Assembly (NCBI RefSeq): GCF_015461805.1
Contig: NZ_JACVZE010000003.1
Span: forward strand, 310,001-374,000
Reading direction: 5' to 3'
Origin: Pseudomonas pisciculturae
GTDB taxonomy: Bacteria; Pseudomonadota; Gammaproteobacteria; Pseudomonadales; Pseudomonadaceae
Length of the DNA stretch: 64,000 nucleotides
Shown one piece after another: positions 48,882 to 58,409 of the stretch. The stretch's first letter is position 1. Every line of letters starts with the position of its first letter. Under the pieces are notes generated by a model. That model had not been told where the DNA came from and ran no database searches. It saw nothing but the letters and a program-made list of their open reading frames with translations. A program made the translations under genes and the position numbers.

Positions 48882-49826
48882 ATGAAACACTCCATCAAAC
48901 TCCTTTCAACACTGCTCACGCTTGGTCTGCCGGGCGTTGTTCAAGCGGCGTGTGATAGTTACATGAACTCTGAGCATGGCCTCACTTTGCCAGCCACCAT
49001 TACCGTACCCGACAGCCTTCCTTTGGGCGCTGAAATCATCCGGCAGCCCTTCAGTGGCGTTGTTCCTGGTCGGTTCATGAATTGCCCAACTACCACCATC
49101 GCAACGGTTTATGGCCGTTACAGCGGAATGCTGAATCCAACCCCACCCGGCACCTGGCGCACCGAAGCGCCGGGCGTTGGAATTGTTATCAGAATCACCG
49201 ACGCCCGCCCATCGACCAATGCCTATGCGTTCACCAGTGGCCAAACAACACTGCCTGTTGGAAGACACCCCATTTTCACGAATGCCGAGGCGATCTTCGT
49301 CAAAACCGGGCCAGTGACAGACGGGGTAGTACCAGCAGGTAACATCTTCTACTACAACTTGCGCAATGCCGGCCCCCCAGTGGGACATTTTCGGCTGAAC
49401 ATCAACAACTCGGTACGCTTCGTCAGGCCAGCCGCCACGTGCGACCTGGCCGCTGGCGACGTCAACCGCACCATTACGCTGCCCACCATCAAAGTCAGTG
49501 CTTTAAGAGACGCCGTCTACGCGGGCACACACAACTTCGATCTGACAGCCAACTGCACCAATGCAGCCAACGTCACCTTCCGCTTTACCGGCACCCCCGC
49601 CCCCGGAAACAGCGCGCTCTTTGCCAATACGGGCACTGCCAGCGGCATCGGTTTGTGGCTGTCTACACGCGGCCATGCGGCGACTATTGCTCCCAATAGT
49701 ACCCGCCAAGTTGGTGTTTCCAGTAATCGCGCAATCTTGCCGCTCAGCGTTGCCTATCACCGAAACGGCACCGTCAGCCAAGGCACGCTCGTCAGTACCG
49801 CTACCGTGAACATTACCTATAACTAA
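48882..49826 (+). CDS. Two-domain fimbrial tip protein / putative adhesin
   Basis: A 314-residue exported protein (signal peptide to about VVQAAC). Residues about 25-180 form an unassigned N-terminal domain with two cysteines (ACDSY, MNCPTT). Residues about 185-314 form a pilin domain (ATCDLAAGDVNRTITLPTIK) that aligns along its length with the subunit encoded next. This lectin-plus-pilin layout is that of FimH-type tip adhesins. Ligand cannot be predicted. The ATG at 48882 was used rather than a TTG two codons upstream. Confidence 0.85.
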   Translation: MKHSIKLLSTLLTLGLPGVVQAACDSYMNSEHGLTLPATITVPDSLPLGAEIIRQPFSGVVPGRFMNCPTTTIATVYGRYSGMLNPTPPGTWRTEAPGVGIVIRITDARPSTNAYAFTSGQTTLPVGRHPIFTNAEAIFVKTGPVTDGVVPAGNIFYYNLRNAGPPVGHFRLNINNSVRFVRPAATCDLAAGDVNRTITLPTIKVSALRDAVYAGTHNFDLTANCTNAANVTFRFTGTPAPGNSALFANTGTASGIGLWLSTRGHAATIAPNSTRQVGVSSNRAILPLSVAYHRNGTVSQGTLVSTATVNITYN

Positions 49827-49843
49827 ACCCTGAGGAGTACCGG

Positions 49844-50371
49844 ATGAAAGTTCAAGCAATGCCACTGCTGTTGGCAATCACCGCAAGCTTGGTGGTCAAT
49901 ACAGCCCACGCCGCCACCACAGGAACTTTGCAGTTTAGAGGACAGGTCAATGCTGGCACATGCAATCTAGCTTCAGGCGATGTGAACCGCACCGTTACAC
50001 TGCCAACTATTAAAATTTCAGACTTTGGGGCACTACCCTATACAGGCGCTTTGAACTTCGAGATTTCTGCCGACTGCGAATCGGATATTCGCAATGTCAC
50101 ATTTCTGTTCGCAGGTACTGCCTCCGCCGGAAACCCCGCGCTGTTTGCCAACACAGGGTCGTCAGGAGGCACTGCCCTTTGGCTGAAACACCGCGCCACA
50201 CCTCTTTACACCATCCCGGCCAACGGTACGGCTGCCCAGCGTAGCCGCACGATTGCCACCAGCGCCAGCAAGGCCGTGCTGCCACTCACCGTGGAATATC
50301 ACAAGACTGGCGCCGCCGTTACCCAAGGCACTCTGGTCAGTGCCGTGACGGTTTCGATTACTTACAACTAA
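49844..50371 (+). CDS. Fimbrial minor subunit (FimA-like pilin)
   Basis: A 175-residue exported pilin: signal peptide ending NTAHAA, donor strand GTLQFRGQVNAGTCNL, the second Cys in ADCESD, and the C-terminal strand LVSAVTVSITYN. It is the close paralogue of the C-terminal half of the preceding protein, sharing GDVNRT-TLPTIK and ALFANTG. Likely an adaptor between tip and shaft. Last gene of the fimbrial cluster; an intrinsic terminator follows. Confidence 0.9.
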   Translation: MKVQAMPLLLAITASLVVNTAHAATTGTLQFRGQVNAGTCNLASGDVNRTVTLPTIKISDFGALPYTGALNFEISADCESDIRNVTFLFAGTASAGNPALFANTGSSGGTALWLKHRATPLYTIPANGTAAQRSRTIATSASKAVLPLTVEYHKTGAAVTQGTLVSAVTVSITYN

Positions 50372-50392
50372 GCCACACATTACGAGCACACA

Positions 50393-50428
50393 AAAAAACG
50401 CCCGACCTTCACAGGCCGGGCGTTTTTT
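50393..50428. terminator. Bidirectional intrinsic terminator between fimbrial cluster and phaF
   Basis: AAAAAACGCCCG (50393-50404) pairs perfectly with CGGGCGTTTTTT (50417-50428), 12-base loop. T tracts on both strands suit the converging fimbrial and phaF transcripts. Confidence 0.92.
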
Positions 50429-50442
50429 GTGCCCCGAAAAAA

Positions 50443-51378
50443 TCAGGACTGACTGGAGGACGTCGGCGTTACCGGCGATGCAGTCGGGGAAGCAGCAGGC
50501 GTCGGCGGTGTCACCGAGTTGGCTGTTGAAGCGGTGGGGGCAACGGCGGTTTTGGCTACCGCAGCAGGCTTCGGCGCAGCGGGCTTTTTAACGGCCACTG
50601 GCTTCTTGACGGCGGGTTTTACTGCTGCCTTGGGCACTGCCGGTTTAGCAGCGGGTTTAGCAGCAACCGGCTTGGTAGCAGGTTTCGCTGCGGCGGTTTT
50701 AGCCGCAGGTTTGGCAGCAGCTTTTGTCGCAGGTTTGGCTGCTGGCTTGGCAGCCGCTTTTACCAAGGGCTTGGCTGCGGCCTTGACGGCCGGTTTGGCC
50801 GCTGCGGTTTTAGCCGCAGGCTTGGCAGCCGGTTTAGCGCCAGCTTTTGCCGCAGCTTTGGCTACTGGCTTGGCAGCCGCTTTTACCAAGGGCTTGGCCG
50901 CGGCCTTGGCAGCCGGTTTGGCCGCTGCGGTTTTAGCCGCGGGTTTGGCAACAGGTTTTGCTGCGGCCGTTTTCACGGGAGCCACTTTAGCGCCGGTGAG
51001 TTTCTCGATTTGCTTGGTCAGGGTATCGACCTTGCTGTGCAGCGTCTTCAGCTCTGCTTTGCTAGGCACGCCCAGTCGCGAGATGGCACTGTTGAGGCGC
51101 TTGTCGAAAGTCTCTTCCAACTTGCCCCAGGTGTCAGAAATGCTCGACTTGGCGGAACCGGCAGTTGCCTTGGCCGCTTCAACTTTTTTACCCACTGTGG
51201 TTTTGGTCAACTTCTCGGCCTTCTCGCCGTCCTTGACCAAAGTCTCGAAGTATTTACCGCCGTCACTGCTAACCTTCGAGTACACGCCTAAACCAGCAAG
51301 CCAGATCTTACGGGAATATTTTTCAACTTCCCCGACCCACGAGCTGCCTTCTTTCTGAGTAGTCTTTTTAACAGCCAT
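50443..51378 (-). CDS. phaF: PHA granule-associated phasin and nucleoid-binding protein PhaF
   Basis: A 311-residue protein with an N-terminal phasin domain (residues about 1-140, YSRKIWLAGLGVYSKVSSDG) that coats PHA granules, and a histone H1-like C-terminus of repeated AAKPAAK/AKPVAK units (about 145-270) that binds DNA, ending in a Thr/Pro/Ser tail. In P. putida it helps partition granules to daughter cells. The repeat tract contains a 123-base direct repeat. Co-transcribed with phaI, 12 bases upstream. Confidence 0.95.
   Translation of the reverse strand: MAVKKTTQKEGSSWVGEVEKYSRKIWLAGLGVYSKVSSDGGKYFETLVKDGEKAEKLTKTTVGKKVEAAKATAGSAKSSISDTWGKLEETFDKRLNSAISRLGVPSKAELKTLHSKVDTLTKQIEKLTGAKVAPVKTAAAKPVAKPAAKTAAAKPAAKAAAKPLVKAAAKPVAKAAAKAGAKPAAKPAAKTAAAKPAVKAAAKPLVKAAAKPAAKPATKAAAKPAAKTAAAKPATKPVAAKPAAKPAVPKAAVKPAVKKPVAVKKPAAPKPAAVAKTAVAPTASTANSVTPPTPAASPTASPVTPTSSSQS
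50751..50950. repeat. 123-base direct repeat within phaF
   Basis: Two long near-identical copies, starting CAGCCGCTTTTACC at 50751 and 50874, spaced 123 bases (41 codons) apart inside the AAKP-coding region. They encode the same run of alanine, lysine and proline repeats. Confidence 0.75.
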
Positions 51379-51390
51379 CCCGATGTCTCC

Positions 51391-51813
51391 TTAGTGTTTA
51401 CGCGCGACACGTTCTAGCAATGTCGTCAGCTCTTCGAGCTTAGCAGAGAGTGTCTCAACGTCATGTTTAGACGCAATGCCGATTCGATTCAAGGCACTGG
51501 CAACACGAGTATCAAAAGCTTTTTCAACTTTATCCAGCTGAACTTCTACCAGGCCTTTGACGGAGGAGACATTACTCTTTACTTGGTCAATCTGACTGTT
51601 GGCGGCCTCAAGTTGTTCAACTGCAACTTTTTTACCTTTACTTTCAACATGTTGACCAGCTTTAACGAGATCCTTGAAGTACTCGCTGCCCTCGCTTCCG
51701 ACCTTGGCGTAGGCACCGAGGCCGGCCAGCCAAATCTTGCGGGCGTAGGATTTAACGTCACTCAGGGCAGTGGTTGGGGCGTCGATTTTTTTCTTCAAGA
51801 TAACTTTGGCCAT
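51391..51813 (-). CDS. phaI: Phasin PhaI
   Basis: A 139-residue phasin homologous to the N-terminal domain of PhaF (shared SYARKIWLAGLGAYAKVGSEG) but without the DNA-binding tail; leucine-zipper-like heptads occur at the C-terminus (ETLSAKLEELTTLLERV). It coats medium-chain PHA granules. The ATG at 51813 (MAKVILKKK) is preferred over a start 20 codons upstream because it gives the family N-terminus. First gene of phaI-phaF. Confidence 0.95.
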   Translation of the reverse strand: MAKVILKKKIDAPTTALSDVKSYARKIWLAGLGAYAKVGSEGSEYFKDLVKAGQHVESKGKKVAVEQLEAANSQIDQVKSNVSSVKGLVEVQLDKVEKAFDTRVASALNRIGIASKHDVETLSAKLEELTTLLERVARKH

Positions 51814-51918
51814 GGTGCACCTCACGCAGAATAGGGTGGAGGAACGGCCCGCAGGAGTTGAGGGCTTGGGCACAAAGTAGGTTGAAAAATTAGAATCGGC
51901 ACCCTAAGAGCAGGTTAA

Positions 51919-52194
51919 TCAGGCCAACGCCTTATCCAGAGCTTTCTCGATTTCAGACTTGATGGTGCCACTCATGGCCGACATCAACAGCCCCAATTCC
52001 ACATCAATGCGCAGCGAATCATCGGCCACTAGTACGGTGCCTTTAACCCCCGAACGCTTGAGGTTCAAGGTATCGCCAGACCACGACGGCTCCAGACCAT
52101 ATTGCTCCTTAAGCTTTTGCGCCAACTTATCGGCCTTTGCCCGCGCGCCTTCTTTACCCAGGGAATGTGCACGCTCAACGGTTATACGGGCCAT
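51919..52194 (-). CDS. PHA system family protein (PHA_gran_rgn)
   Basis: A 91-residue cytoplasmic protein, MARITVERAHSLGKEGARAKA, with KLKEQYGLEPSWSGDTLNLKR and an alternating-hydrophobic strand (VKGTVLVADDSLRIDVEL). It matches the small polyhydroxyalkanoic-acid-system family found beside phaI in pseudomonads; no enzymatic motif is visible and its precise role is unknown. About 105 bases upstream of phaI on the same strand. Confidence 0.8.
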   Translation of the reverse strand: MARITVERAHSLGKEGARAKADKLAQKLKEQYGLEPSWSGDTLNLKRSGVKGTVLVADDSLRIDVELGLLMSAMSGTIKSEIEKALDKALA

Positions 52195-52338
52195 TGCAAT
52201 GACTCCTCTTTATAGCGGTTTGGATACCTTCGATGCGGCAAAAGGTCTCGGTGGCCGCCCATCTTACCTTCAGCCTTGCCAAGACAAAGCAGGCCTTGGG
52301 GATTATCATGTGCCGCATTCTCTTTTGGTGACAGCGAT

Positions 52339-53109
52339 ATGACTGATCAGCGCAAAGGCAGCGATGCCGAACCCACCACTCACTTCGGCTTCAAGAACGT
52401 CCCGGAAAGCCAAAAGGCTGAAAAAGTCGCTGAGGTGTTCCACTCCGTCGCGGCCAAGTACGACCTGATGAACGACGTGCTCTCGGGTGGCATGCACCGC
52501 CTGTGGAAGCGCTTCACCATCGAGTTGTCGGGCGTACGCACCGGCAACCGCGTGCTCGACATCGCCGGCGGCACGGGCGACCTGGCGGCCAAGTTCTCCA
52601 AGCTCGTCGGCCCCACCGGCCAAGTCGTGCTGGCGGATATCAACGGCTCCATGCTCAAGGTCGGTCGCGACCGCCTGCTGGATAAAGGCGTGGCCGGCAA
52701 TATCGAGTTCGTCCAGGCCGACGCTGAAAAGCTGCCGTTCCCCGACAACCATTTCGACTGTGTAACCATCGCCTTCGGCCTGCGCAACGTCACCCACAAG
52801 GAAGACGCGATCCGTTCCATGCTGCGCGTGCTCAAGCCGGGTGGCCGCCTGTTGGTGCTGGAGTTCTCCAAGCCGACCAACGCCATCATGTCCAAGGTCT
52901 ACGACACCTACTCCTTCGCCTTCATGCCGTTGATGGGCAAGCTGATCACCAATGACGCCGAGAGCTACCGCTACCTGGCCGAATCGATCCGCATGCACCC
53001 CGACCAGGAAACCCTGAAGTCGATGATGGTAGACGCCGGTTTCGACCGCGTGACCTACCACAACATGACCTCCGGCATCGTCGCCCTGCACCGCGGCATC
53101 AAGCCCTGA
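52339..53109 (+). CDS. ubiE: Ubiquinone/menaquinone biosynthesis C-methyltransferase UbiE
   Basis: A 256-residue SAM-dependent methyltransferase acting on the 2-octaprenyl benzoquinol ring. Motif [15 protein letters not shown] and the downstream [13 protein letters not shown] are present. The ATG at 52339 gives the Pseudomonas N-terminus ([11 protein letters not shown]); longer upstream starts are not conserved. First gene of ubiE-ubiJ-ubiB; the stop overlaps the ubiJ start by one base (TGATG). Confidence 0.97.
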   Translation: MTDQRKGSDAEPTTHFGFKNVPESQKAEKVAEVFHSVAAKYDLMNDVLSGGMHRLWKRFTIELSGVRTGNRVLDIAGGTGDLAAKFSKLVGPTGQVVLADINGSMLKVGRDRLLDKGVAGNIEFVQADAEKLPFPDNHFDCVTIAFGLRNVTHKEDAIRSMLRVLKPGGRLLVLEFSKPTNAIMSKVYDTYSFAFMPLMGKLITNDAESYRYLAESIRMHPDQETLKSMMVDAGFDRVTYHNMTSGIVALHRGIKP

Positions 53110-53732
53110 TGTTGCTCGCCGGCCTTCTCGCCAGCGTTGAGCACGGCCTCAACCGTGTGCTGCGCCTGGACAGCACGGCCCTGGCGCGGCTCGCGCACCT
53201 CAACGGCAAGATCATTGCCGTCGACTGCCGCAGCCCTGCCTTACAGCTGTTCATCCTGCCCAGCGATGAAGGCCTGCTGCTCGCCAGCGAATGGGCCGCC
53301 GAAGCCGATTGCACCCTGCGTGCACCGGCCTCAAGCCTGTTGCACCTGGCTCTGAGCCGCAACAAGACGGCGATCCTGCACAGTGCCGAAGTGGAGCTCG
53401 AAGGCGACAGTTCAGTGTTGATGGACCTCGCCGCCGTACTGCAAGACCTGGAACTGGATTGGGAATACGAGCTGTCACGTTGGGTCGGCCCGGTGGCCAC
53501 TCAGTTGATCAGCGGGCACCTGCGCAGCCGCTCGCGTTGGTACCAGCAAGGCTTCGCCAGCCTCAACCAGAACCTCGCCGAATACCTGAGCGAAGAATCG
53601 CGCACCCTGGTCGGACAACGGGAAGCGCAAGCGCGCTTTCGTGAACTCGACAAGGCCAAAATCGACCTGGAACGCCTTGAGGCACGCTTCGAGCGCCTGA
53701 GCCGTTCCCTTGATCCAAGCGATAACGCATGA
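53109..53732 (+). CDS. ubiJ: Ubiquinone biosynthesis accessory protein UbiJ (SCP2 domain)
   Basis: A 207-residue protein with an N-terminal SCP2-like lipid-binding domain (about 15-110, [20 protein letters not shown]) and a C-terminal helix that ends in a coiled coil ([19 protein letters not shown]). UbiJ binds ubiquinone intermediates and acts with UbiK and the Ubi enzymes under aerobic growth. Start and stop overlap ubiE and ubiB respectively. Confidence 0.92.
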   Translation: MLLAGLLASVEHGLNRVLRLDSTALARLAHLNGKIIAVDCRSPALQLFILPSDEGLLLASEWAAEADCTLRAPASSLLHLALSRNKTAILHSAEVELEGDSSVLMDLAAVLQDLELDWEYELSRWVGPVATQLISGHLRSRSRWYQQGFASLNQNLAEYLSEESRTLVGQREAQARFRELDKAKIDLERLEARFERLSRSLDPSDNA

Positions 53733-55333
53733 AGCTGCTCGCCGTCCGCCGTTTGTTTCGTATCCAGCGCGTCGTAATCCGCTACCAACTCGATGACCTG
53801 CTGTTTGCCCTGCCGCTGCCCTGGTTCTTGCTGGCGGTACGCTATGTGCTGCCATGGCGTTGGTTCCCGCGTAAAAAGCTGGAGCTCAACCGTGGCGCGC
53901 GCCTGCGCCTGGCGCTGCAGGACCTGGGGCCGATCTTCATCAAGTTCGGGCAGATCCTGTCCACGCGCCGCGACCTGTTGCCCGAAGACATTGCCGACGA
54001 GCTGATGCTCTTGCAAGACCGCGTGCCACCGTTCGATCCGCAGCTGTCGATGAAGCTCATCGAAGAACAGCTGGGTAAAAAGATCAGCGAGGTGTTCAGC
54101 CGCTTCGATGTCGAACCGCTGGCTTCGGCCTCGGTTGCGCAAGTTCACGCGGCGCAACTCAAGACCGGCGAAGAAGTGGTAGTGAAGGTCATTCGCCCCG
54201 GCCTCAAGCCAATCATCGGCCAGGACCTGGCGTGGCTGTTCATCCTCGCCCGCGCCGCCGAGCGCTTCAGCGCCGATGCACGGTTGCTGCACCCGGTGGA
54301 CGTGGTCGCCGACTACGAAAAAACCATCTACGACGAACTCGACCTGTTGCGCGAAGCCGCCAACTCCAGCCAGCTCAGACGCAACTTCGAAGGCTCGCCC
54401 CTGCTGTACGTGCCGCAAGTGTATTGGGACTGGTGCCGCCCGAAAGTGCTGGTGATGGAGCGCATCTACGGTGTGCAGGTCACCGACCTCGCCACCCTGG
54501 CCGACCAGCGCACCGACATGAAGATGCTCGCCGAGCGCGGTGTAGAGATCTTCTTCACCCAGGTATTTCGCGACAGCTTCTTCCACGCCGACATGCACCC
54601 GGGCAACATCTTCGTCAGCACCGTGACCCCGTGGAGCCCGCAGTACATTGCGATCGACTGCGGCATCGTCGGCAGCCTGACCCCGGAAGACCAGGACTAT
54701 CTGGCGCGCAACCTGTTTGCCTTCTTCAAGCGCGACTATCGCCGTGTGGCGCAGTTGCACATCGATTCGGGCTGGGTGCCGGCCGAGACCAAGCTCAACG
54801 AGTTCGAAGCGGCGATCCGTACGGTGTGCGAGCCGATCTTCGAAAAACCGTTAAAAGATATTTCCTTCGGCCAGGTGCTGATGCGCCTGTTCCAGACCGC
54901 ACGACGCTTCAACATGGAAGTGCAGCCGCAGCTTGTCCTCTTGCAGAAAACCTTGCTGAACATCGAAGGCCTGGGCCGTCAGCTGTACCCCGACCTCGAT
55001 TTGTGGAACACCGCGCAACCGTTCCTCGAACGCTGGATGCGCGAGCGCATGAGCCCGAAAACCGTGCTGGGCAACCTGCACAGCCAGATGGAGCAACTGC
55101 CGCACCTGGCCAACATGACCCGCGATTTGCTGGAGCGCATGTCCCAACCCCATGCCAAAGACCCCGCGCCGCCGTGGCAAAAGCGCAAGGATGATTGGTT
55201 CCTGCGATTGCTGGGCGCCGCACATCTGGTCGGCGGTGTAATGCTGGCGATTGGCGGACCATTGAATCAACTAGGCCACTGGCCGGCTGGCATCATGGTC
55301 GCCGTGGGTATTTATCTGATCGTGCGTCGATAG
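53729..55333 (+). CDS. ubiB: UbiB, atypical ABC1/ADCK-type kinase-like protein for ubiquinone synthesis
   Basis: A 534-residue membrane protein. The family KxGQ motif is seen in [16 protein letters not shown], followed by the Ala-rich nucleotide loop ([12 protein letters not shown]) and the catalytic-loop residues in [12 protein letters not shown]. Two membrane helices lie near the C-terminus (about 495-530). Required for ubiquinone synthesis; thought to help extract lipid intermediates. ATGA overlap with ubiJ. Confidence 0.96.
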   Translation: MKLLAVRRLFRIQRVVIRYQLDDLLFALPLPWFLLAVRYVLPWRWFPRKKLELNRGARLRLALQDLGPIFIKFGQILSTRRDLLPEDIADELMLLQDRVPPFDPQLSMKLIEEQLGKKISEVFSRFDVEPLASASVAQVHAAQLKTGEEVVVKVIRPGLKPIIGQDLAWLFILARAAERFSADARLLHPVDVVADYEKTIYDELDLLREAANSSQLRRNFEGSPLLYVPQVYWDWCRPKVLVMERIYGVQVTDLATLADQRTDMKMLAERGVEIFFTQVFRDSFFHADMHPGNIFVSTVTPWSPQYIAIDCGIVGSLTPEDQDYLARNLFAFFKRDYRRVAQLHIDSGWVPAETKLNEFEAAIRTVCEPIFEKPLKDISFGQVLMRLFQTARRFNMEVQPQLVLLQKTLLNIEGLGRQLYPDLDLWNTAQPFLERWMRERMSPKTVLGNLHSQMEQLPHLANMTRDLLERMSQPHAKDPAPPWQKRKDDWFLRLLGAAHLVGGVMLAIGGPLNQLGHWPAGIMVAVGIYLIVRR

Positions 55334-55374
55334 CCAATCCGGTTATACACTGTCGCAATTTGCCGGAGCCGAAC

Positions 55375-55767
55375 ATGAAAGACTGGCTGGACGAGATCAA
55401 ATGGGACAGTGACGGCCTGGTGCCGGCCATTGCCCAGGACTACAAGACCGGGCGCGTGCTGATGATGGCCTGGATGAACCGCGAGGCCCTGAGCCTGACT
55501 GCCGCTGAGCAGCGCGCCATTTACTGGTCACGTTCGCGTGGCAAACTGTGGCGCAAGGGCGAAGAGTCCGGCCACGTGCAGACCCTTCACGAGCTGCGTC
55601 TGGACTGCGACGCCGACGTGGTGATCCTCAAGGTTGAGCAGATCGGTGGCATCGCCTGCCACACCGGCCGTCACAGCTGCTTCTATCGCGTGTTCGAGAA
55701 CGGCGAGTGGAAAATCGTGGAGCCCGTACTCAAGGACCCGCACGCCATTTACTCGGCAGGACACTAG
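55375..55767 (+). CDS. hisI: Phosphoribosyl-AMP cyclohydrolase HisI
   Basis: A 130-residue histidine-synthesis enzyme opening the adenine ring of PR-AMP. Metal-binding cysteines and aspartates appear in [23 protein letters not shown] and SCFYR. The ATG at 55375 ([14 protein letters not shown]) matches the Pseudomonas N-terminus and lies 41 bases past ubiB. In pseudomonads HisI and HisE are separate genes, as here, not fused. Confidence 0.96.
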   Translation: MKDWLDEIKWDSDGLVPAIAQDYKTGRVLMMAWMNREALSLTAAEQRAIYWSRSRGKLWRKGEESGHVQTLHELRLDCDADVVILKVEQIGGIACHTGRHSCFYRVFENGEWKIVEPVLKDPHAIYSAGH

Positions 55768-55769
55768 AC

Positions 55770-56102
55770 ATGAGCGATACCCTCAACCGTGTGGCCCAGG
55801 TGCTGGAAGAGCGCAAAGGCGCAGACGCCGACAGCTCCTATGTCGCCAGCCTTTACCACAAGGGCCTGAACAAGATTCTGGAAAAGCTCGGCGAAGAATC
55901 CGTTGAGACGATCATCGCCGCCAAGGACGCGCAAATCAGCGGCGACTGCAGCGACGTGATCTACGAAACCGCAGACCTTTGGTTCCACAGCCTGGTCATG
56001 CTCGCCCAACTGGGGCAGCATCCACAGTCAGTGCTGGATGAACTGGACCGGCGTTTTGGCTTGTCCGGGCATGCCGAAAAGGCTTCGCGCCCAACGACCT
56101 GA
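55770..56102 (+). CDS. hisE: Phosphoribosyl-ATP pyrophosphatase HisE
   Basis: A 110-residue MazG-like all-alpha pyrophosphohydrolase (second step of histidine synthesis). Visible motif: [19 protein letters not shown] with the metal-binding Glu residues, then EVIYE-like [17 protein letters not shown]. Starts two bases past the hisI stop. Length is typical. Confidence 0.96.
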   Translation: MSDTLNRVAQVLEERKGADADSSYVASLYHKGLNKILEKLGEESVETIIAAKDAQISGDCSDVIYETADLWFHSLVMLAQLGQHPQSVLDELDRRFGLSGHAEKASRPTT

Positions 56103-56127
56103 ATAACTTTTACTGAGGATTGGCAGC

Positions 56128-56406
56128 ATGGGCATTTTTGACTGGAAACACTGGATCGTCATTCTGGTGGTCGTGGTACTGGTATTTGGCACCAAGAAAC
56201 TCAAGAACCTGGGCACTGACGTCGGCGAATCGATCAAGGGCTTTCGTAAAGCCATGAACGACGACGAGAAGCCGGCCGACCCTGCTGCCAACCCAGTGCC
56301 ACCGGCTCAGCCGGTGCACCCGCAGGCCGCGCAGCCGATCACCGAACGTCGTACCTTCGACGTGCAGGCTGAAAAAGTCGAAGAGCCGACCCGCAAAGAC
56401 TCGTGA
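56128..56406 (+). CDS. tatA: Twin-arginine translocase subunit TatA
   Basis: A 92-residue single-span protein. Membrane helix at about 7-22 ([20 protein letters not shown]) followed by the FGxKKL hinge, an amphipathic helix ([16 protein letters not shown]) and a polar Pro/Ala-rich tail. TatA multimerises to form the folded-protein conduit. Head of tatABC, 25 bases past hisE. Confidence 0.96.
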   Translation: MGIFDWKHWIVILVVVVLVFGTKKLKNLGTDVGESIKGFRKAMNDDEKPADPAANPVPPAQPVHPQAAQPITERRTFDVQAEKVEEPTRKDS

Positions 56407-56416
56407 GCACTGAATA

Positions 56417-56818
56417 ATGTTTGGTATCAGCTTCTCTGAACTGCTGCTCGTCGGCCTCGTGGCCTTGCTGGTACTGGGGCCGGAACGCCTGCCCGGGGCA
56501 GCACGCACGGCCGGCCTGTGGATCGGGCGCCTGAAACGCAGTTTCAACGCCATCAAACAGGAAGTTGAACGGGAAATCGGTGCCGACGAGATCCGTCGGC
56601 AACTGCACAACGAACACATTCTGTCGTTGGAGCAGGAAGCCCGGAAGATTCTGTCGCCGGTGCAAGAACCGGAAAAGCCGGTTACGCCGGTGCCCGAGCA
56701 CAGCATCGCACCTGCGCCCGTCGCCGAAGCCACCCCCGTCGCGCCCACCGAGCCAGCACCGGCGCCCGTTGCGCCGCCGGCTCCCCATGACCCTACTTTG
56801 CCGCCGCGAGCCCCATGA
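56417..56818 (+). CDS. tatB: Twin-arginine translocase subunit TatB
   Basis: A 133-residue protein, [20 protein letters not shown], with the GPERLP hinge, amphipathic helix and a long Pro/Ala-rich C-terminus. TatB and TatC form the signal-peptide receptor. The stop overlaps the tatC ATG (ATGA). Confidence 0.96.
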   Translation: MFGISFSELLLVGLVALLVLGPERLPGAARTAGLWIGRLKRSFNAIKQEVEREIGADEIRRQLHNEHILSLEQEARKILSPVQEPEKPVTPVPEHSIAPAPVAEATPVAPTEPAPAPVAPPAPHDPTLPPRAP

Positions 56819-57603
56819 GCGCTGATAAACCGGAAAACGACCAGCATATGCCGCTGGTCTCGCACCTCACCGAGTTGCGTACCCGCCTGCTGCGGTGCGT
56901 AGCGGCGATCTTCATCATCTTTGCCGGGTTGTTCGCCTTTACCCAGCAGATCTACACCTTCGTCTCCACGCCTTTGCGCCAGTACCTGCCGGCCGGCGCG
57001 ACGATGATCGCCACCGATGTGTCGTCGCCGTTCCTGACGCCGCTGAAGCTGACCATGATGGTGTCGCTGTTCCTGGCGATCCCGGTGATCCTGCATCAGA
57101 TCTGGGGTTTTATCGCGCCGGGGCTGTACAAGCACGAGAAGCGCATTGCGGTGCCGCTGCTGGTATCCAGCATTTTGCTGTTCTACACAGGGATGGCGTT
57201 TGCGTACTTCCTGGTGTTCCCGCTGATCTTCAAGTTCTTCGCCGCCGCCACCCCGGCCGGCGTGGAAATGATGACCGACATCACCAGCTACCTCGACTTC
57301 GTGATGACGCTGTTCTTCGCCTTTGGCGTGGCCTTCGAAATCCCGGTGGCCGTGGTGCTGCTGGTGTGGATCGGCGTGGTCAACGTGGCGTACCTGAAGA
57401 AGATCCGCCCGTACGTGATCATCGGCTGCTTTGTGGTCGGCATGATCCTCACGCCACCGGACATCTTCTCGCAGACCTTGCTGGCCGTGCCGATGTGGAT
57501 GCTGTTCGAGATCGGCATCCTGTTCAGCGGCCTGATCAGCAAGCGCGGCGAACACCCGGATGACCAAACCGACGACGACCAGCCGCCAGCGACCCAGCCG
57601 TGA
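56815..57603 (+). CDS. tatC: Twin-arginine translocase subunit TatC
   Basis: A 262-residue polytopic protein with the conserved cytoplasmic start [11 protein letters not shown], the [16 protein letters not shown] loop and six membrane spans. Recognises the twin-arginine signal peptide. Its stop overlaps the GTG start of rsmE (GTGA). Confidence 0.97.
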   Translation: MSADKPENDQHMPLVSHLTELRTRLLRCVAAIFIIFAGLFAFTQQIYTFVSTPLRQYLPAGATMIATDVSSPFLTPLKLTMMVSLFLAIPVILHQIWGFIAPGLYKHEKRIAVPLLVSSILLFYTGMAFAYFLVFPLIFKFFAAATPAGVEMMTDITSYLDFVMTLFFAFGVAFEIPVAVVLLVWIGVVNVAYLKKIRPYVIIGCFVVGMILTPPDIFSQTLLAVPMWMLFEIGILFSGLISKRGEHPDDQTDDDQPPATQP

Positions 57604-58307
57604 ACCTGCTGCTGCTCGAAGAGGCCGACTTCATCGCGGCCGACCGCGTGGTGCTGCGTGACCGGCGCTTGGTGCACATGCAGGAAGTCCACCGCGCCGC
57701 CGTCGGTGACAACCTGCGGGTCGGCCGTATTGGCGGGCTGATGGGCAGCGCCCAGTTGCTGCGCCTGGACGCAGGCGAGGCCGAGCTGCAAGTAAGCTTC
57801 GACCAACCACCGCCGGCCAAACTGCCCTTGACCCTGCTACTGGCCCTACCCCGCCCGAAAATGCTTCGTCGTGTGCTGCAGACTGTGGCCGCGATGGGCG
57901 TGCCCAAGGTGGTGCTGGTCAACAGCTATCGGGTCGAGAAAAGCTTCTGGCAAACCCCGTTCCTGGAGCCTGAGGCCGTGCGCGAGCAACTGATCCTCGG
58001 CCTGGAACAGGCGCGGGACACGGTGCTGCCCGAGATCATTATCGAGAAGCGCTTCAAACCGTTTGTCGAGGACCGCCTGCCGGCGATGGTCGAAGGCACT
58101 CTGGGGCTGATCGGTCACCCCGGCGACTACCCGTCATGCCCGCGAGGGCTGGATGAACCGGTCACCCTGGCGATTGGCCCCGAAGGTGGCTGGATCCCCT
58201 ATGAAGTCGACCTGCTGACCAAGGCTGGCATGCAACCGGTACAACTGGGCGCGCGCATCCTGCGGGTTGAAACCGCCGTCACCGCCCTGCTCGCCCGCCT
58301 GTTCTAA
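57600..58307 (+). CDS. rsmE: 16S rRNA m3U1498 methyltransferase RsmE
   Basis: A 235-residue SPOUT-class methyltransferase modifying U1498 of 16S rRNA. Family segments: MHRVLR-like [35 protein letters not shown] and the knot region [22 protein letters not shown] start. Ends the tat operon. Confidence 0.94.
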   Translation: MNLLLLEEADFIAADRVVLRDRRLVHMQEVHRAAVGDNLRVGRIGGLMGSAQLLRLDAGEAELQVSFDQPPPAKLPLTLLLALPRPKMLRRVLQTVAAMGVPKVVLVNSYRVEKSFWQTPFLEPEAVREQLILGLEQARDTVLPEIIIEKRFKPFVEDRLPAMVEGTLGLIGHPGDYPSCPRGLDEPVTLAIGPEGGWIPYEVDLLTKAGMQPVQLGARILRVETAVTALLARLF

Positions 58308-58309
58308 CC

Positions 58310-58326
58310 CCTTGCCCCCTCCCACA
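58310..58326. repeat. Single REP remnant
   Basis: CCTTGCCCCCTCCCACA just after rsmE matches the 3' half of the REP type found elsewhere in the window, without an inverted partner. Confidence 0.65.
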
Positions 58327-58340
58327 TTTAGTCCCTTCCC

Positions 58341-58367
58341 TACAGAAGAGACCTACACGGCCGATAA
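58341..58367 (+). promoter_or_regulatory. FliA (sigma-28) promoter of the first chemoreceptor
   Basis: GCCGATAA at 58360-58367 is an exact FliA -10 element; TACAGAAG at 58341-58348 is an acceptable -35 (TAAAGTTT) with the correct 11-base spacer. It lies 42 bases before the ATG at 58410, as expected for a motility-regulon gene. Confidence 0.75.
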
Positions 58368-58409
58368 CCCTGGAATAAGTCCAAGCCTTGTTCCAGGGGA
58401 GTTTGCAGC

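Noticed and set aside
50519..51358. Plus-strand Ala/Gly-rich frame opposite phaF
   Set aside because: Low-complexity complement of the AAKP repeat region; no signal or family match.
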